DNA of 64,000 bases from Brachynemurus nebulosus. Lineage: Eukaryota; Arthropoda; Insecta; Neuroptera; Myrmeleontidae. Each line of letters begins with the position of its first letter. Positions within the stretch are counted from its first letter, which is position 1. Below are positions 22,845-33,039 of this stretch, piece by piece. The notes below the pieces were generated by a model. It was not told the DNA's origin. It did no database searches and saw nothing but the letters and a program-made list of their open reading frames with translations. Where the stretch lies: assembly GCA_035578155.1 (NCBI GenBank), contig JAPWDM010000011.1, forward strand, positions 20,057,375 through 20,121,374. The letters run 5' to 3'. The position numbers and the translations under genes are program-made.

Positions 22845-25800
22845 GAAAACAATTTCGCGATCTTCTCGAGACTGATTTAGACTTTGACAAACGACCACGT
22901 CCCAAACACCGACGGACGTATGTAAAGGGCGAACAACTGACCCTACTAAACGAAATTTTGGACGATCATCTATCCCCATCCAGTGATCTCACCGACGTCG
23001 ACAACGCAGTATATGCAGCGATGCGTGTCCTGAACCCATGTACTAAGCAGCAAAAGACTGCAGAGGAGAAGGCACGGATTCGTATTAAACAAATTGACAC
23101 CAAAGTGAGGGCACTACGACAGATGGTATCGCGTATCCAATGTGTGATAGAATATATTCAGACCAACAGGCGTTTTACGCGAAAGGTACGGGCTTTTGCC
23201 AGAGAACTAAGGTACCGCTATCACACAATAAATTTGGGCAATCTGTTGACCATCAAACAGACACATTTGGATAAGATACGCGCATTGGCCCTGGCCAAGA
23301 AGAAAGTAGCCCGGCGTGAACGGTGTATTCGGGAAAATAAGATCTTTAACTCGAACCCTTCACGCCTGTTCGCATCGAAAAGCCCTGTCGTGGAGCAACC
23401 ACCGACGGTCGACGCAATAGAGAATTATTGGCGGGGGATATATGAGACGACTAAAGAGACTGACTTGGACTGTATTCCCATCAGCCAGTTTAGATGGTAC
23501 TGCAAACAACAGCTTGGCAAAGTGCCATCTCATACCATTATAACATCTGTTGATAAAGAGGAAGTCGAACTTGCTTTCAAAGGCAAGAAGAACTATTCGG
23601 CTCCGGGCATTGATGGAATAACGAATTTTTGGTGGAAGAAGCTCACTAGTACCCACCGCCATCTTGCCCGTATATTTTCAAATTGGTTATTTAACTGTGA
23701 GCCAATACCATCGTGGCTCGCTGAGGGCAGAACGGTCCTAATACCGAAAAAAGGAGACCTATCACAACCACAGAACTACAGACCGATAACGTGCCTGAAC
23801 ACTGTGTATAAAGCGTTCACTTCCATCCTATATGAACGCATCTTGAAGGCGATTGAACCAGTGTGGAGTTCAATCTATGAACAACGAGGTTCAAAAAGAG
23901 GAATGTCGGGTTGTAAAGACAACTTGCTGGTCGACAGATGTATCTGTCAGGACGCTAGACAGCACAAACGCAACCTGAGCATGGCCGGGGTGGACTATCG
24001 GAAAGCATTTGACACAACGTCGCATGAGCTTATTATCTATTTGCTCCATTGTCTGCGAGTCCATCCCGACATTATTAAATGTATTGAACACCTGTTGCCG
24101 CTCTGGAAAACAAAGTTCACAATAACATCCGGTGAACACGTTGTGTCAACGGAGTTGGTGACATACAAACGAGGCGTATACCAAGGAGACAGCCTCATCC
24201 CACTTTTGTTTTGCATCTCGTTGTTGCCCCTGTCAATCAGCCTGAGAGAGGAACCCGGCTACTTGTGTGGCCCGGTAGGAAATCGCGAGCATAAAGTCAC
24301 ACATTTATTTTATATGGATGACTTAAAACTGTATGCTTCGTCAGAGAGTGATCTCAACTGCGCTCTAAAATTAACACACGAATACACGCACGCGATCGGT
24401 ATGGAGTTCGGACTGGACAAATGCGCGGTGGTGCACTGTAAGCATGGTGTAGTTCCGAATTTTGATTCACACGCCCAATTAGTGGATGGAAGCATCATAG
24501 AACATCTTGATGAAGGAGCGACCTATACGTACCTTGGTGTTGGCGAAAGTCACATCCAAGACGTGAAGAACATGAAGGCCGCCTTAAGTAGTAGATATAA
24601 GCGCCTTCTCCGACAAATTTGGAGTTCTGAATTGTCGGCGAAGAATAAGACCAGCGCTACAAATATGCTAGCCATACCCATCCTTTTATATACTTTTGGC
24701 TCAATTAAGTGGAATGTGAATGAATTGGAGGAACTAGACCGAGACACGCGAAAAATAATGAATATCAATCGTAGTTTGCACCCACGCGCATCGACACAAC
24801 GACTTTACCTCCCACGAGACCAGGGGGGAAGGGGGCTCCTGTCAGTCGAACGTTTACATGATCGTATAGTCTTAGGTACAGCTTGTCGTGTACTTAACAG
24901 TTCAGACCCGCTATTGCAACTCGTCAGGGATCACGAGCTTGCTGGCGTAGGCGCATTTTTATTCACAGCAGCGCAACGTGCCGCCAATATCTTGGGCTTA
25001 GAATTCGATCCGCGTAATCGCGACGGTGATGATAACATTCTTTCACTATCACAGTCGCGCCAAAAGTCGGCAATCAAGAGAGCCGAGCAACAACATCTGC
25101 TCAATCAGCATCGCGACAAAGTTCACCAGGGTATGTTCTACCGTCACCTTGACAACCTTGGCCTTTCGAGCGAACTCACTTGGGCTTTCTTGAGAGCTAA
25201 TGGACTTAAATCGGAAACGGAGGGCTTTATCACTGCAGCTCAAGATGGAGTGTGGAACACCTTAACACACCAAAAATATGTGATGGGTAATAAAGGGGCT
25301 TCGAGTACCTCGTGTCGGGCATGCAAAGCATACCCGGAAACCTTAATGCACCTGACTTCAGGTTGTTCTTATTATGCTAAATCCACCTATATCCATCGCC
25401 ATAATGCAGCGTTGCGTGTGCTCTACTTTTATCTTCGTCATCATTACGAAGTTGACAAAACACCAGTCTTGCCCTACGATCCTGCGGAAGTAGAATCCTT
25501 TGTTGCCAACCAAAAGTGCAAGATCTTTTGGAACATGCCGGTTGCAACTACCAGGCAATTGAGCGCTAATAAGCCTGATGTTGTGCTCCAAGATTTAACA
25601 TCTCAGACTATGTATGTTATCGAGTTCTCTGCTCCGGCGGAAACTAACATAGTCGAAAAGGAGGAGCAAAAAAGGATTAAATATCAAGATCTAATACACG
25701 AGCTGCGACAACTGTACCCGGGCTATACGGTCCACTTGGTCGTACTTATAATCGGATGTCTGGGGGGTATGCATAACTCCTTTGTGCGCAATCTTAACAT

Positions 25801-25918
25801 CATTCCGGCTTGTAGATCTCACGCCAACATGTTAGCGGCGTCAATGCAAAAAGCAGTTATTATCGGGACGCTCCGCACGCTTCGGTCGCACGAGACGACT
25901 TTTTCCGGGAGTTCATGA
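22823..25918 (+). CDS. Reverse transcriptase and restriction-like endonuclease polyprotein of element C
   Basis: The protein makes and integrates retrotransposon cDNA by target-primed reverse transcription. Counting from 22958 (a TTG codon, unlikely to be a start; the frame is open from 22823), the RT core has SAPGIDG (214-220), KKGD...NYRPI (about 258-272), VDYRKAFD with catalytic D346, GVYQGDS (406-412) and FYMDDLKLY with D454/D455. A thumb/linker region follows. The C-x2-C-x8-H-x4-C knuckle uses C786, C789, H798 and C803. The RLE has K-P-D at 872-874, E889 in VIEF, and KRIKYQDL about 20 residues on. All catalytic motifs look intact over 986 codons with no stop, unusual for this window, so the insertion is probably young. 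It joins the upstream domain only after a frameshift. It lacks the Thr/His-rich tail of copies A and B. Confidence 0.92.
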   Translation: MPFCLNLRKQFRDLLETDLDFDKRPRPKHRRTYVKGEQLTLLNEILDDHLSPSSDLTDVDNAVYAAMRVLNPCTKQQKTAEEKARIRIKQIDTKVRALRQMVSRIQCVIEYIQTNRRFTRKVRAFARELRYRYHTINLGNLLTIKQTHLDKIRALALAKKKVARRERCIRENKIFNSNPSRLFASKSPVVEQPPTVDAIENYWRGIYETTKETDLDCIPISQFRWYCKQQLGKVPSHTIITSVDKEEVELAFKGKKNYSAPGIDGITNFWWKKLTSTHRHLARIFSNWLFNCEPIPSWLAEGRTVLIPKKGDLSQPQNYRPITCLNTVYKAFTSILYERILKAIEPVWSSIYEQRGSKRGMSGCKDNLLVDRCICQDARQHKRNLSMAGVDYRKAFDTTSHELIIYLLHCLRVHPDIIKCIEHLLPLWKTKFTITSGEHVVSTELVTYKRGVYQGDSLIPLLFCISLLPLSISLREEPGYLCGPVGNREHKVTHLFYMDDLKLYASSESDLNCALKLTHEYTHAIGMEFGLDKCAVVHCKHGVVPNFDSHAQLVDGSIIEHLDEGATYTYLGVGESHIQDVKNMKAALSSRYKRLLRQIWSSELSAKNKTSATNMLAIPILLYTFGSIKWNVNELEELDRDTRKIMNINRSLHPRASTQRLYLPRDQGGRGLLSVERLHDRIVLGTACRVLNSSDPLLQLVRDHELAGVGAFLFTAAQRAANILGLEFDPRNRDGDDNILSLSQSRQKSAIKRAEQQHLLNQHRDKVHQGMFYRHLDNLGLSSELTWAFLRANGLKSETEGFITAAQDGVWNTLTHQKYVMGNKGASSTSCRACKAYPETLMHLTSGCSYYAKSTYIHRHNAALRVLYFYLRHHYEVDKTPVLPYDPAEVESFVANQKCKIFWNMPVATTRQLSANKPDVVLQDLTSQTMYVIEFSAPAETNIVEKEEQKRIKYQDLIHELRQLYPGYTVHLVVLIIGCLGGMHNSFVRNLNIIPACRSHANMLAASMQKAVIIGTLRTLRSHETTFSGSS

Positions 25919-26172
25919 ACACCTTTGAACCCCATGCCCCGTTTAGAGCGGGTCCTCGAACATCCATTGGACCTGCCCTCGAATCTCCCACTGTTATGGT
26001 TTCGCAGCGAGGTTCGGGGATTTATTAGGTAGGGAAGACCAGGAAGGTGATGCTGTATGACGAACATTACGTACCTGACCTAGAAGTACCTGACCTGGTA
26101 CGCTGCACGGACACTTTTTCCTCCGCCTCGGGGTTTTTGAAGTGCAGTCGCGTTTCTTTCGTTAAATTCTCA

Positions 26173-26190
26173 AATAATAATAATAATAAT
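26173..26190 (+). repeat. (AAT)6 at the 3' end of element C
   Basis: A short tract terminates element C and directly abuts the GC-rich block starting GCTGGGCATAAATCC. Confidence 0.9.
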
Positions 26191-28010
26191 GCTGGGCATA
26201 AATCCAACCTCACGTCCCCGTTCGTGCCCGGCGGTAACTGTTAGCTTCGGCTAGCAGGCTGACAAGCTTTGGTAATTTTTTCGACGAGGACGAACGTCGT
26301 ATGACCGACCAAGATATCCAGCGTATGAGAGAAACACCACCGTCTGATTGTACGATAGTTTTCGCCCTGATGTCTGGCAACAAGTCGTGTGCGTTTAGTA
26401 TCCGTATGCGTGTGATTATCAAAGTCGTGATTCGTGTTCCGCCAAGTCGAATCGTGATATTTTTATACTGTGATTTGTGTAGTTTTGTCTGTGATTTCGT
26501 GCTGTGATCCTGCTTTTTTATTTGTTTTTAAATTTTATAATGTCCCCTGGACGGTGCACTCCAGTGGACACAATTGTGATGAATTGGCTGTGGTAATTGT
26601 TAACTTTTGTCCCTGTAAACTCGATGGGTAGGGCTGCGGCGCTCGACGCACTCGTTCACGTGATCCAGGCGTATGAGTCGGCGTCTGCCTGAACGGCTTG
26701 AGCGAGCTCGCTTAGTAAGGAGACGTCGTCGTCCCTCATACGGATGCGTCCGTGAACGTCTTGGGACTGCTTCTCCCAAGACCTCCCATCGGTGTTATAG
26801 GGACATACCTGTTGGTCAGTTGTACTGTGATACCCTGCGGCACTGTTTTGTTCCCTTTGGCCCCGACTCGGACGAACGTGGCTGAGTCAAGTACCGGTCT
26901 CCCGTGTAAGTCGAACCCCGACGTCTGACTGAAAGGTTATAAGTTACTCACTTAGTAAACAGACGTCACTTGTTCCTTGCACGGATGAGTTCCCATGAGT
27001 TGACGAAGCCGTTTCGGAATTGTCGGAGTTATAGGGGCCAGGATCGTGTCGCAGAGCAATTGACTCCACTGAAACCTACTGTGATATTATTGTTTTACTT
27101 TTTACCCAAGTCTAACATTAATTGTTTTGTTTTTAATCATCTTGTGCCTGTTTTTTATCATTTTATCTTTTGTTATGCCATCAGAGGCTCTTTATACCCG
27201 TGGTGGCATTGTTTTAAATTCGTTTCTTGTTATTGGTTTTTTTGTTATACACGCCCAGTCAGCTGGTCTAACTGGGTAACTCTAATAGTGAACTGGTGGT
27301 TACACTTATAAACTGACATTGGCCTTAATTCAATAATTTCTCATATCTATCGTGTAGTACAAGACCCCCAGTGTTTCTTTGCCCGACTTATGTTTGTTTT
27401 CTCTTTTTCTACACCGTCATGTACACATAGTTGGCAAATCTGGCTGGAAATTGTACCAACTACCTATTATGACCTATTATGTCGGACATTTGAATAAAAC
27501 AATAGGAGACATTACATACCACCAGTACTTATATGCTTGTCTTATATATTTACACCCTGGGTGGTTTCAGGCCCCCAATGGTATATTCTTGAGGTTCATA
27601 TATAGTCTTTTCTTTGTCTTCTTATAACATCTTATTATTTGTTTTGAAGGTCTATGTGAAATTGCTCTACACCACTGAAGCTTGTCTTTATATCTAGTGG
27701 TGTAAAGACAGCTATTAAGCCCAACTGAGGACAGGACACCTCACTTATTTCGGTCCGATGTGGCAAGTCTTGTACTCACCGAACTTTTCACTGGACCCTG
27801 GGATGGCAGGGTCTGTTCGTTATTCTGTTAATTTTTACGTAAGTGTTTGTCCCTTATCTATAGAATTTATGTGTCCCTGTCTGTTTTGTGTTTCTTTTTA
27901 TCTATCTCTCGTTTTGGCGGCGCATGCCCTTCGATGGCGATGCCGCCGGGTGCTGCTGACCGCGCCATTCAGCGGCAGCAGTACCCCAATTTTAATCAAA
28001 AAAAAAAAAA
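26191..28010 (+). mobile_element. ORF-less GC-rich retroelement-like block between TAA tracts (element D)
   Basis: A 1.8-kb block has much higher G+C than the genomic flanks, begins exactly at the TAA tract after element C and ends in about 13 A residues followed by (TAA)n/(TAAA)n. The 3' A-run plus same-strand TAA tract suggests a non-LTR retroposon or its non-autonomous derivative using the same target. A GC hairpin (CTGCTGACCGCGCCATTCAGCGGCAGCAG) precedes the A-run. Short open frames exist, such as an Arg-rich one at 26673-26885, but none shows RT, RLE or gag motifs. It could be a 5'-truncated copy of an element with a long 3' UTR, or a SINE-like parasite of the Dong machinery. Confidence 0.6.
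26671..27045 (+). repeat. Divergent internal duplication in element D (~237-bp offset)
   Basis: Segments 26671-26815 and 26908-27040 share an ordered set of blocks: CTTAGTAAGGAGACGTC / CTTAGTAAACAGACGTC, ACGGATGCGT / ACGGATGAGT, and GTTATAGGGACA / GTTATAGGGGCC. They are strongly diverged otherwise. Repeated UTR modules are seen in some non-LTR elements. Confidence 0.55.
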
Positions 28011-28049
28011 TAATAATAATAAATAAATAAATAATAATAATAATAATAA
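28011..28049 (+). repeat. (TAA)n/(TAAA)n tract closing the retroelement array
   Basis: TAA units with a few TAAA interruptions follow the A-run of element D. Ordinary AT-rich sequence begins at 28050. Confidence 0.9.
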
Positions 28050-28282
28050 GTCTTAAATGTTATATTGTTTTAATAATAATAAACATTAACTTAATAAATT
28101 GGAACAAAAAACTTCAATAATTTGTAGTAATAACAACAGCTAAAACCTTTTGTAGTTATAAAAATAATATGTAGGTCCATTCATATAACTAACTTGAATA
28201 AACTCGCCCCTGTCACTTTATGTTTTTGTTGCGCTTCTTAAGGGGTGCAGAAAGTGGACTTTTTCTGTAATAAAATTACATA

Positions 28283-28612
28283 CGTTCATAACTACGACAA
28301 ACAAGCTTAGACAAACGTCTAGCTTTATCTGCTGTTTGTCTTCTTTTGTTAACACGATGACGGGTCATGGGGAATTATAACGAAATGACCAACTAGTATA
28401 CTATTTTAACAGCTAATAAACTTTGTATGAAATCGTTGATGTCGTAAGACGTGGTGTATGAGCTAAAAAAAATTCACTTGTCGTCTTACAAAGCAAAAAC
28501 TCTAACAAAAGAGAAATCAATATCTATTTTGTTTTATTAGTAAAAAAAGACAAACAGCAGATAATGTTGGACTTTTGTAAATTCAAACTAGTCTATCGTA
28601 GTTATGAACATA
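28283..28612. mobile_element. 330-bp inverted-repeat MITE with a piggyBac-MITE-like core
   Basis: The left arm (TTCATAACTACGA ... TTATCTGCTGTTTGTCTT) is matched in reverse at 28545-28612 (AAGACAAACAGCAGATAA ... TCGTAGTTATGAA), giving arms of about 60 bp. The core starts TTAACACGATGACGGGTCAT (28349) and resembles the left half of the TTAA-flanked MITE at 55874-56032, including ACGAAATGACCAACTAGTA. Confidence 0.65.
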
Positions 28613-28624
28613 ACATAAAATACA

Positions 28625-30556
28625 TGTTATAGAGTACTAAGAGACATATTATTGAACAAAAAATGGTGGGTGTCGGTAACACCTAAGTGCCAAAAAAAAA
28701 TTACTTAAATTTAAAAATTTAAAAAAATTAGTATAATAAAAGGATATAACGTTAATTTTTTTTTGTTACTTTGCCTAAGGTGGGTACACAATATATATTA
28801 AACTCAAATAAATCGGCTCAGTAATTTCGTCAAAAAAAATTTTTTCAAAAATTTTTGTCTCTAAATAAACTATTAGCCTCAGAGGGTTGAAATTTGGCAA
28901 GAATGCATCTGGGGCTAAGAAGTGTTATTTCCTATAAAAACAATCAATTTTGCGTCAAGGGACGTTTTCCCTATCTTACCCGGCTATACCCTTTGAATTC
29001 GCTGGAAATTGTTACTAATATTCCATGTGACAGTTACACTTCAGTTTTTGACTTGATACAGGCTGGTTACACATAGTATTTTTTTAAAAATTTTTTGTTT
29101 ATTGTTCAAATATTTTTTTTTGAATGAATGACCTGTATTTTTTATCATAATTATGTAGAAAAATGTAAAGTCTATCTATTATTATAAGATATTGTAATAT
29201 TCAAAACTGATATTTTGGAAGTTACATAGAATTTATATAATAAAATTATCAGTTAGATTTTCTATGGGCACGGCTGACACAAAAGCCACGAGACAGATTT
29301 CAGTGAAACATTATAAATTTATTCCTTAGACGCATCATCATCTCAATATCGACAACATTTTCAGTCAAAATTATCACAATATCTTTTAGGGAGGTTGGTA
29401 TATTCAAGACAAAAGTTGATATATCAAAAATACTGATTTAACAATAAACGGGAACAAAGAAAGAAAAACAAAAGATTACCTAAGTTACGACAAAAATAAT
29501 ATTTAAAAATGTTAACTTCAAAACTTTTTAACTAAAATTTCACTTTAGAAAGTAGTAATAGTAGTAAAGTTTAATTACGGAGGAACTGAACATAATTTTA
29601 AAAACTCCACCAGGGTTCTCGGATCCTGAAAAGGATCTAAAATTGAATTAATTTTAAAACCATCAATATGGGAATATATGGAAAGATCTCAAAGTACGAA
29701 AATTTGATATATTAATATGGTTACTTTTGAATCGTTTGGCGAGTGGAGTGAAGCATCACATGCAATTAACCTTTTATAGAACTTCAAGCTGGTTGGAGAG
29801 CGAAGTGCGAAGCACTTTAAAGAATTGATTTGAAATTAAATTTGCCCGATTTGTTTCGGAATAACTGATTTAAAGTAGCTTTAGTCAGAGTTAAGATAAT
29901 TTTACATGAATAAAACTATCAAAGGAAGTAAAAAATAAATTAATGAATACATATTTCAACATTTTTTGAAAATTAATCCTGTAAAGAAAAAAATAGGGAA
30001 TAAACGCAAAAAAATGGGGGAGAGGTAAAAGTTTACATTTTCAACACCTACTATTCTAGCGTCTCTAACAATGAGTCAGTTACTTTAGGAAATGTTCAAA
30101 TATAATGCAAAGAGACTTAAAGGGGATGTAAGCGTAGGGATTTAAATTTTCCAATAGGAATAGGGAGATTACTTGTTTAGAGTCTACAAAATATTAGGTA
30201 TTTTAAAAATATATAAAACGTGAGTATTTTAAATCAACGTACTTTTTTTACTTCTATACCAAATTCGTTGATACCTTCTTAAAAGGCTTACTTTAGATTT
30301 TTAGTCTATGTTATATGTTTGAAGAAATGACCAATTAGATTTAGAGAATTTTCAATTGTTTCTAGATCACTAGCCAAAGGGAAAAATTAAAAATAAAGAG
30401 GATTGGTGAGTAAGCTTACCAATAAATAAAGCCTATCATTTCAGCTTATGATAAGAAAAAAGGTGCAAAATATTTTAGCAGACTACCTAAAGGGAATTAC
30501 CATTACTAAATTATGAAATTCACGCTTACGAAGCCGCGGGTAACAGCTAGTATTTA
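28625..30556 (-). repeat. Long unclassified interspersed repeat, minus orientation
   Basis: Read on the minus strand it begins TACTAGCTGTTACCCGCGGC at 30556, a start motif common to many insect repeats and similar to ACTAGC at 5189 and 31876. It ends with the 28625-28995 segment that is duplicated in the other orientation at 18790-19195. No coding motif is seen in between. Boundaries are inferred from the shared segment and the start motif, so the interior may include other insertions. Confidence 0.45.
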
Positions 30557-31870
30557 ATAAATTTTTAACACTGACTGACATCCTGACATGTTGCTGATGG
30601 TAAATTCCATCGGGTGGGTATAAGCCTAGTACCTACATAAATAAAAATAGTTTAATTTTTAATCTATTGTCTTCTTACTGTACGAAACTCTAACTGTGGA
30701 AACACGACTCGCTCTTCAGCGATTTTTAAAAATGGAATAGTAAAAAGATTATTTTCTTGAGCCAACAAATTGAATTTACTTTTCCAAATTAAAATCGTAT
30801 ACAAAATACTTGGTATAAGGTACTAATTTCGCCGGAATCCTTTACTGCATGTTATAGTAAATGCGATGGAAAGCACAGTTCAGTACACACTGCAAACAAC
30901 AAACAAATCAGATTTGTTTATCCAAATACACACTTATTGAAAATGAAATCGGAAAAATGAAAATAGTATTTCGATATTTTCAAATCAACAAACTAATACG
31001 TAAAGTCGACGTATAAAAAAAATTTTAAACAATCAGTGTAACAATTTCTTTCACATATGTTACGTTTAAATTCATATGAAAAAGAAAATTATACTGTTCA
31101 TAAAGTAATAATAAAAACACAACCAACCGGACCGATTCCGTTATTTACTTCATGATTCATGAATTGAAAAAATAGAAAAAAGACGAAGAAGAAACGGGAG
31201 GAAAACCGACCAAAACACAGAATCATAAATAAATGTTCCACTATTTCCGTACTGAAAAACGGGAAAAAAATATCGTTCCATTCTTTTGTTTTTCCCATTT
31301 TCTGCTGCCCGCGCCGCTCCATTGCTTTGCACCGCTACTCCATTGCCGTTTGTTGTCGGCAGCGAAAAAAAATCACACTTTAGAAAAACTTTTTTGCCAT
31401 TGCACAAATATATAATAATTTATCTTATCCAATTTTTAAATAGGCGACACCAGCGCGTCCTTTTCTTATTTTTTCTTTTGATATAATATTTTGCGGTTGC
31501 TGCAAGCAACGATTCCTTCTTCTACCACATATATAGAGGAAAAAAAGTAAAATAAAAGAGATAAAAAAACAATTCATATATTACCCTTTTTATTTCATGC
31601 CTTTTATATATTATGAGAAAAAAAGTCGGATGTGTTTGTGGAAGACAGACATATATATGATCGTGTGTGTGTGTTTATATGCGAGTGTATGTGATATGTA
31701 TGTTTGAAAAATTCAGTATCGTTTTTCTTTCACCTTTTTTAATATAATATTCATATTAATTATTCAATATGATAACAATTACAACAAAGAAAATAGTTTT
31801 AGTGACATAAATTAAATGAATAATATTTTTATTAGGTGGCTGGACCATATTTTGAATTGTCTTTTTATTA
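30557..31870. other. AT-rich stretch with a GC-richer patch near 31290-31350
   Basis: No gene is supported. The patch TGCTGCCCGCGCCGCTCC at about 31301-31320 sits among T/A runs and is open in several frames on both strands without signature. (TG)n occurs near 31660. ATGTGTGTATGA-like simple sequence follows. Confidence 0.3.
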
Positions 31871-31875
31871 AATTA

Positions 31876-32370
31876 CTAGCCGACCCGTGACATTGTTCAC
31901 GCGAATCGTTGAGTAGTTTGTAGTTTCTTGCAACACAAAATGCATTAAATTGTCTCCAAATTGACAATTGTGTATTTATTGTATGTTTCGGTACACAACT
32001 AGCAACATTTTCGTTGATTTCAGATTGAGAAAAATTTCCAAACCGATAGTACAATATTCAATTTATTTATATTTTGTTACTATAGTTATGAAAATATGAA
32101 ATATGTAAATTTACGTAATGTGTGTACGTGCTTAAAACAGTTTTTCCATTTTCCCGTGGGAATGAGATATTTTCCCGGAATAAAAAGTATCTTAGATGTT
32201 GACCCAGGTAATAAGTTATCATCACACCAAATTTCATTAAAATCCGTCCAGTAGTTTTTGCGTGATGCGTGAACAGACAGACAGAGAGACAGATAGTTTT
32301 TAGTTTTAAACAGACAAAAATTTTAAAAATCGCTGTTTTGATATCTACATCGATAACTATTTACAGTACC
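31876..32370 (-). repeat. Interspersed repeat, copy 2 (single internal unit)
   Basis: It starts ACTAGCCGACCCGTGACATT and contains one unit with ATTTTCCCGTGGGAATGAGA, ATTTTCCCGGAATAAAAAGT, AGGTAATAAGTTATCATCA and TTTTTGCGTGATGCGTG. It then has an ACAGACAGACAGAGAGACAG run and ends ATCTACATCGATAACTATTTACAGTACCAGA like copy 1. It is the single-unit version of the repeat at 5189-5815. Confidence 0.75.
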
Positions 32371-32830
32371 AGACAGTTTGTACATCGATAACTATTTACA
32401 AACCTGACAGTTTTTGCTTTAACTAAAGTGATGGCTGCCAACCTAAAAAAAAGTACTGTTATAAGATAATGTTAAGATATTGACTTTACTCAGTGGTAAA
32501 TTTTAGTAACCTAGTAACTTTAGGAACTTTCAATGTAAAAGAGACTTTGAGTGTTAGTTCCGGCTGAAGCAGACGGTCCGACGTGAAATCGAGTGAAAAA
32601 AGGATTTTAAAGAAGAATGATAGCGGAGAGCAGATCGAGAGGCCGTGTAGGAAGGAACGTATTTTTGGGGTCGTGTTGGAGACCATTTTAAGAGCACGTG
32701 TTAATCTGCATTGTGAAAAATTTTCTTTTGTGAAAAGAAAAATGAGATTTAAAAAGTCGAGTTGGTAATATTTAGACAAAGTATTAGTGATTAAAATAAG
32801 TTAATTAAAAAAATATAATTGGGAACCTTA
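32371..32830. other. Less AT-rich stretch, unidentified
   Basis: Around 32560-32710 composition is balanced and both strands have ~60-97 codon open frames (32583-32768 plus, 32486-32779 minus). Neither has a family signature. It could be an LTR or 5' UTR fragment, but this is speculative. Confidence 0.25.
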
Positions 32831-32831
32831 C

Positions 32832-33037
32832 CTGTTGCGTGGATGGTGGAACCAAGAAATTGTTCACGTCTAGTCATATTGCTGGAGCACCAGGGTAAAA
32901 TTTAGTACCTAAATACGAAGGGCCCAGGAAATTATTGCTGTCGCCTCTACTGGATTCAAGAAGATCACAACGTACGAAGAATCAATACTCACCGTTGATG
33001 ACACAAAGAGGACGTTCCCATCACGAGCTGGACAGCC
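32832..33037 (-). CDS. Candidate pair of minus-strand exons (5' UTR and start codon)
   Basis: Two short exon-like segments lie on the minus strand. The upstream one, 32993-33037, follows GGTTGTATTACAG and ends TCATCAACG before GTGAGT. The next, 32832-32908, follows CCCTTCGTATTTAG and ends CACGCAACAG before GTAAGG, leaving an 84-nt intron. All frames of the second exon carry stops except after an ATG near its end, which gives MTRREQFLGSTIHAT before the donor. So these would be a UTR exon and a start-codon exon. Splice sites are strong but the supporting protein is too short to identify. They may instead belong to a decayed element. Confidence 0.25.
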
Positions 33038-33039
33038 CT

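Larger units (their letters stand above)
22241..26172 (+). mobile_element. Nearly intact Dong/R4-like non-LTR retrotransposon, element C (subfamily 2)
   Basis: A 3.9-kb element lies between two TAA tracts. Its order is an N-terminal region, one visible frameshift, then a continuous RT-zinc-knuckle-RLE frame, a ~250-bp 3' UTR (25919-26172, with a small GTACCTGACCT duplication) and 3' (AAT)n. A single long ORF with C-terminal RLE and no apurinic endonuclease places it with R2/R4/Dong-type elements. Insertion at TAA is a feature reported for Dong. Its 3' UTR and C-terminus differ from copies A and B, so it is a separate subfamily sharing the same target. Whether the 5' end is complete is uncertain, since no in-element ATG precedes the N-terminal domain. 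Confidence 0.9.

Noticed and set aside
22958..22960. TTG at 22958 as the start of the RT polyprotein
   Set aside because: The same frame is open upstream to 22823 and a TTG start is not expected in animals. The N-terminus more likely comes from the frame ending at 22844.
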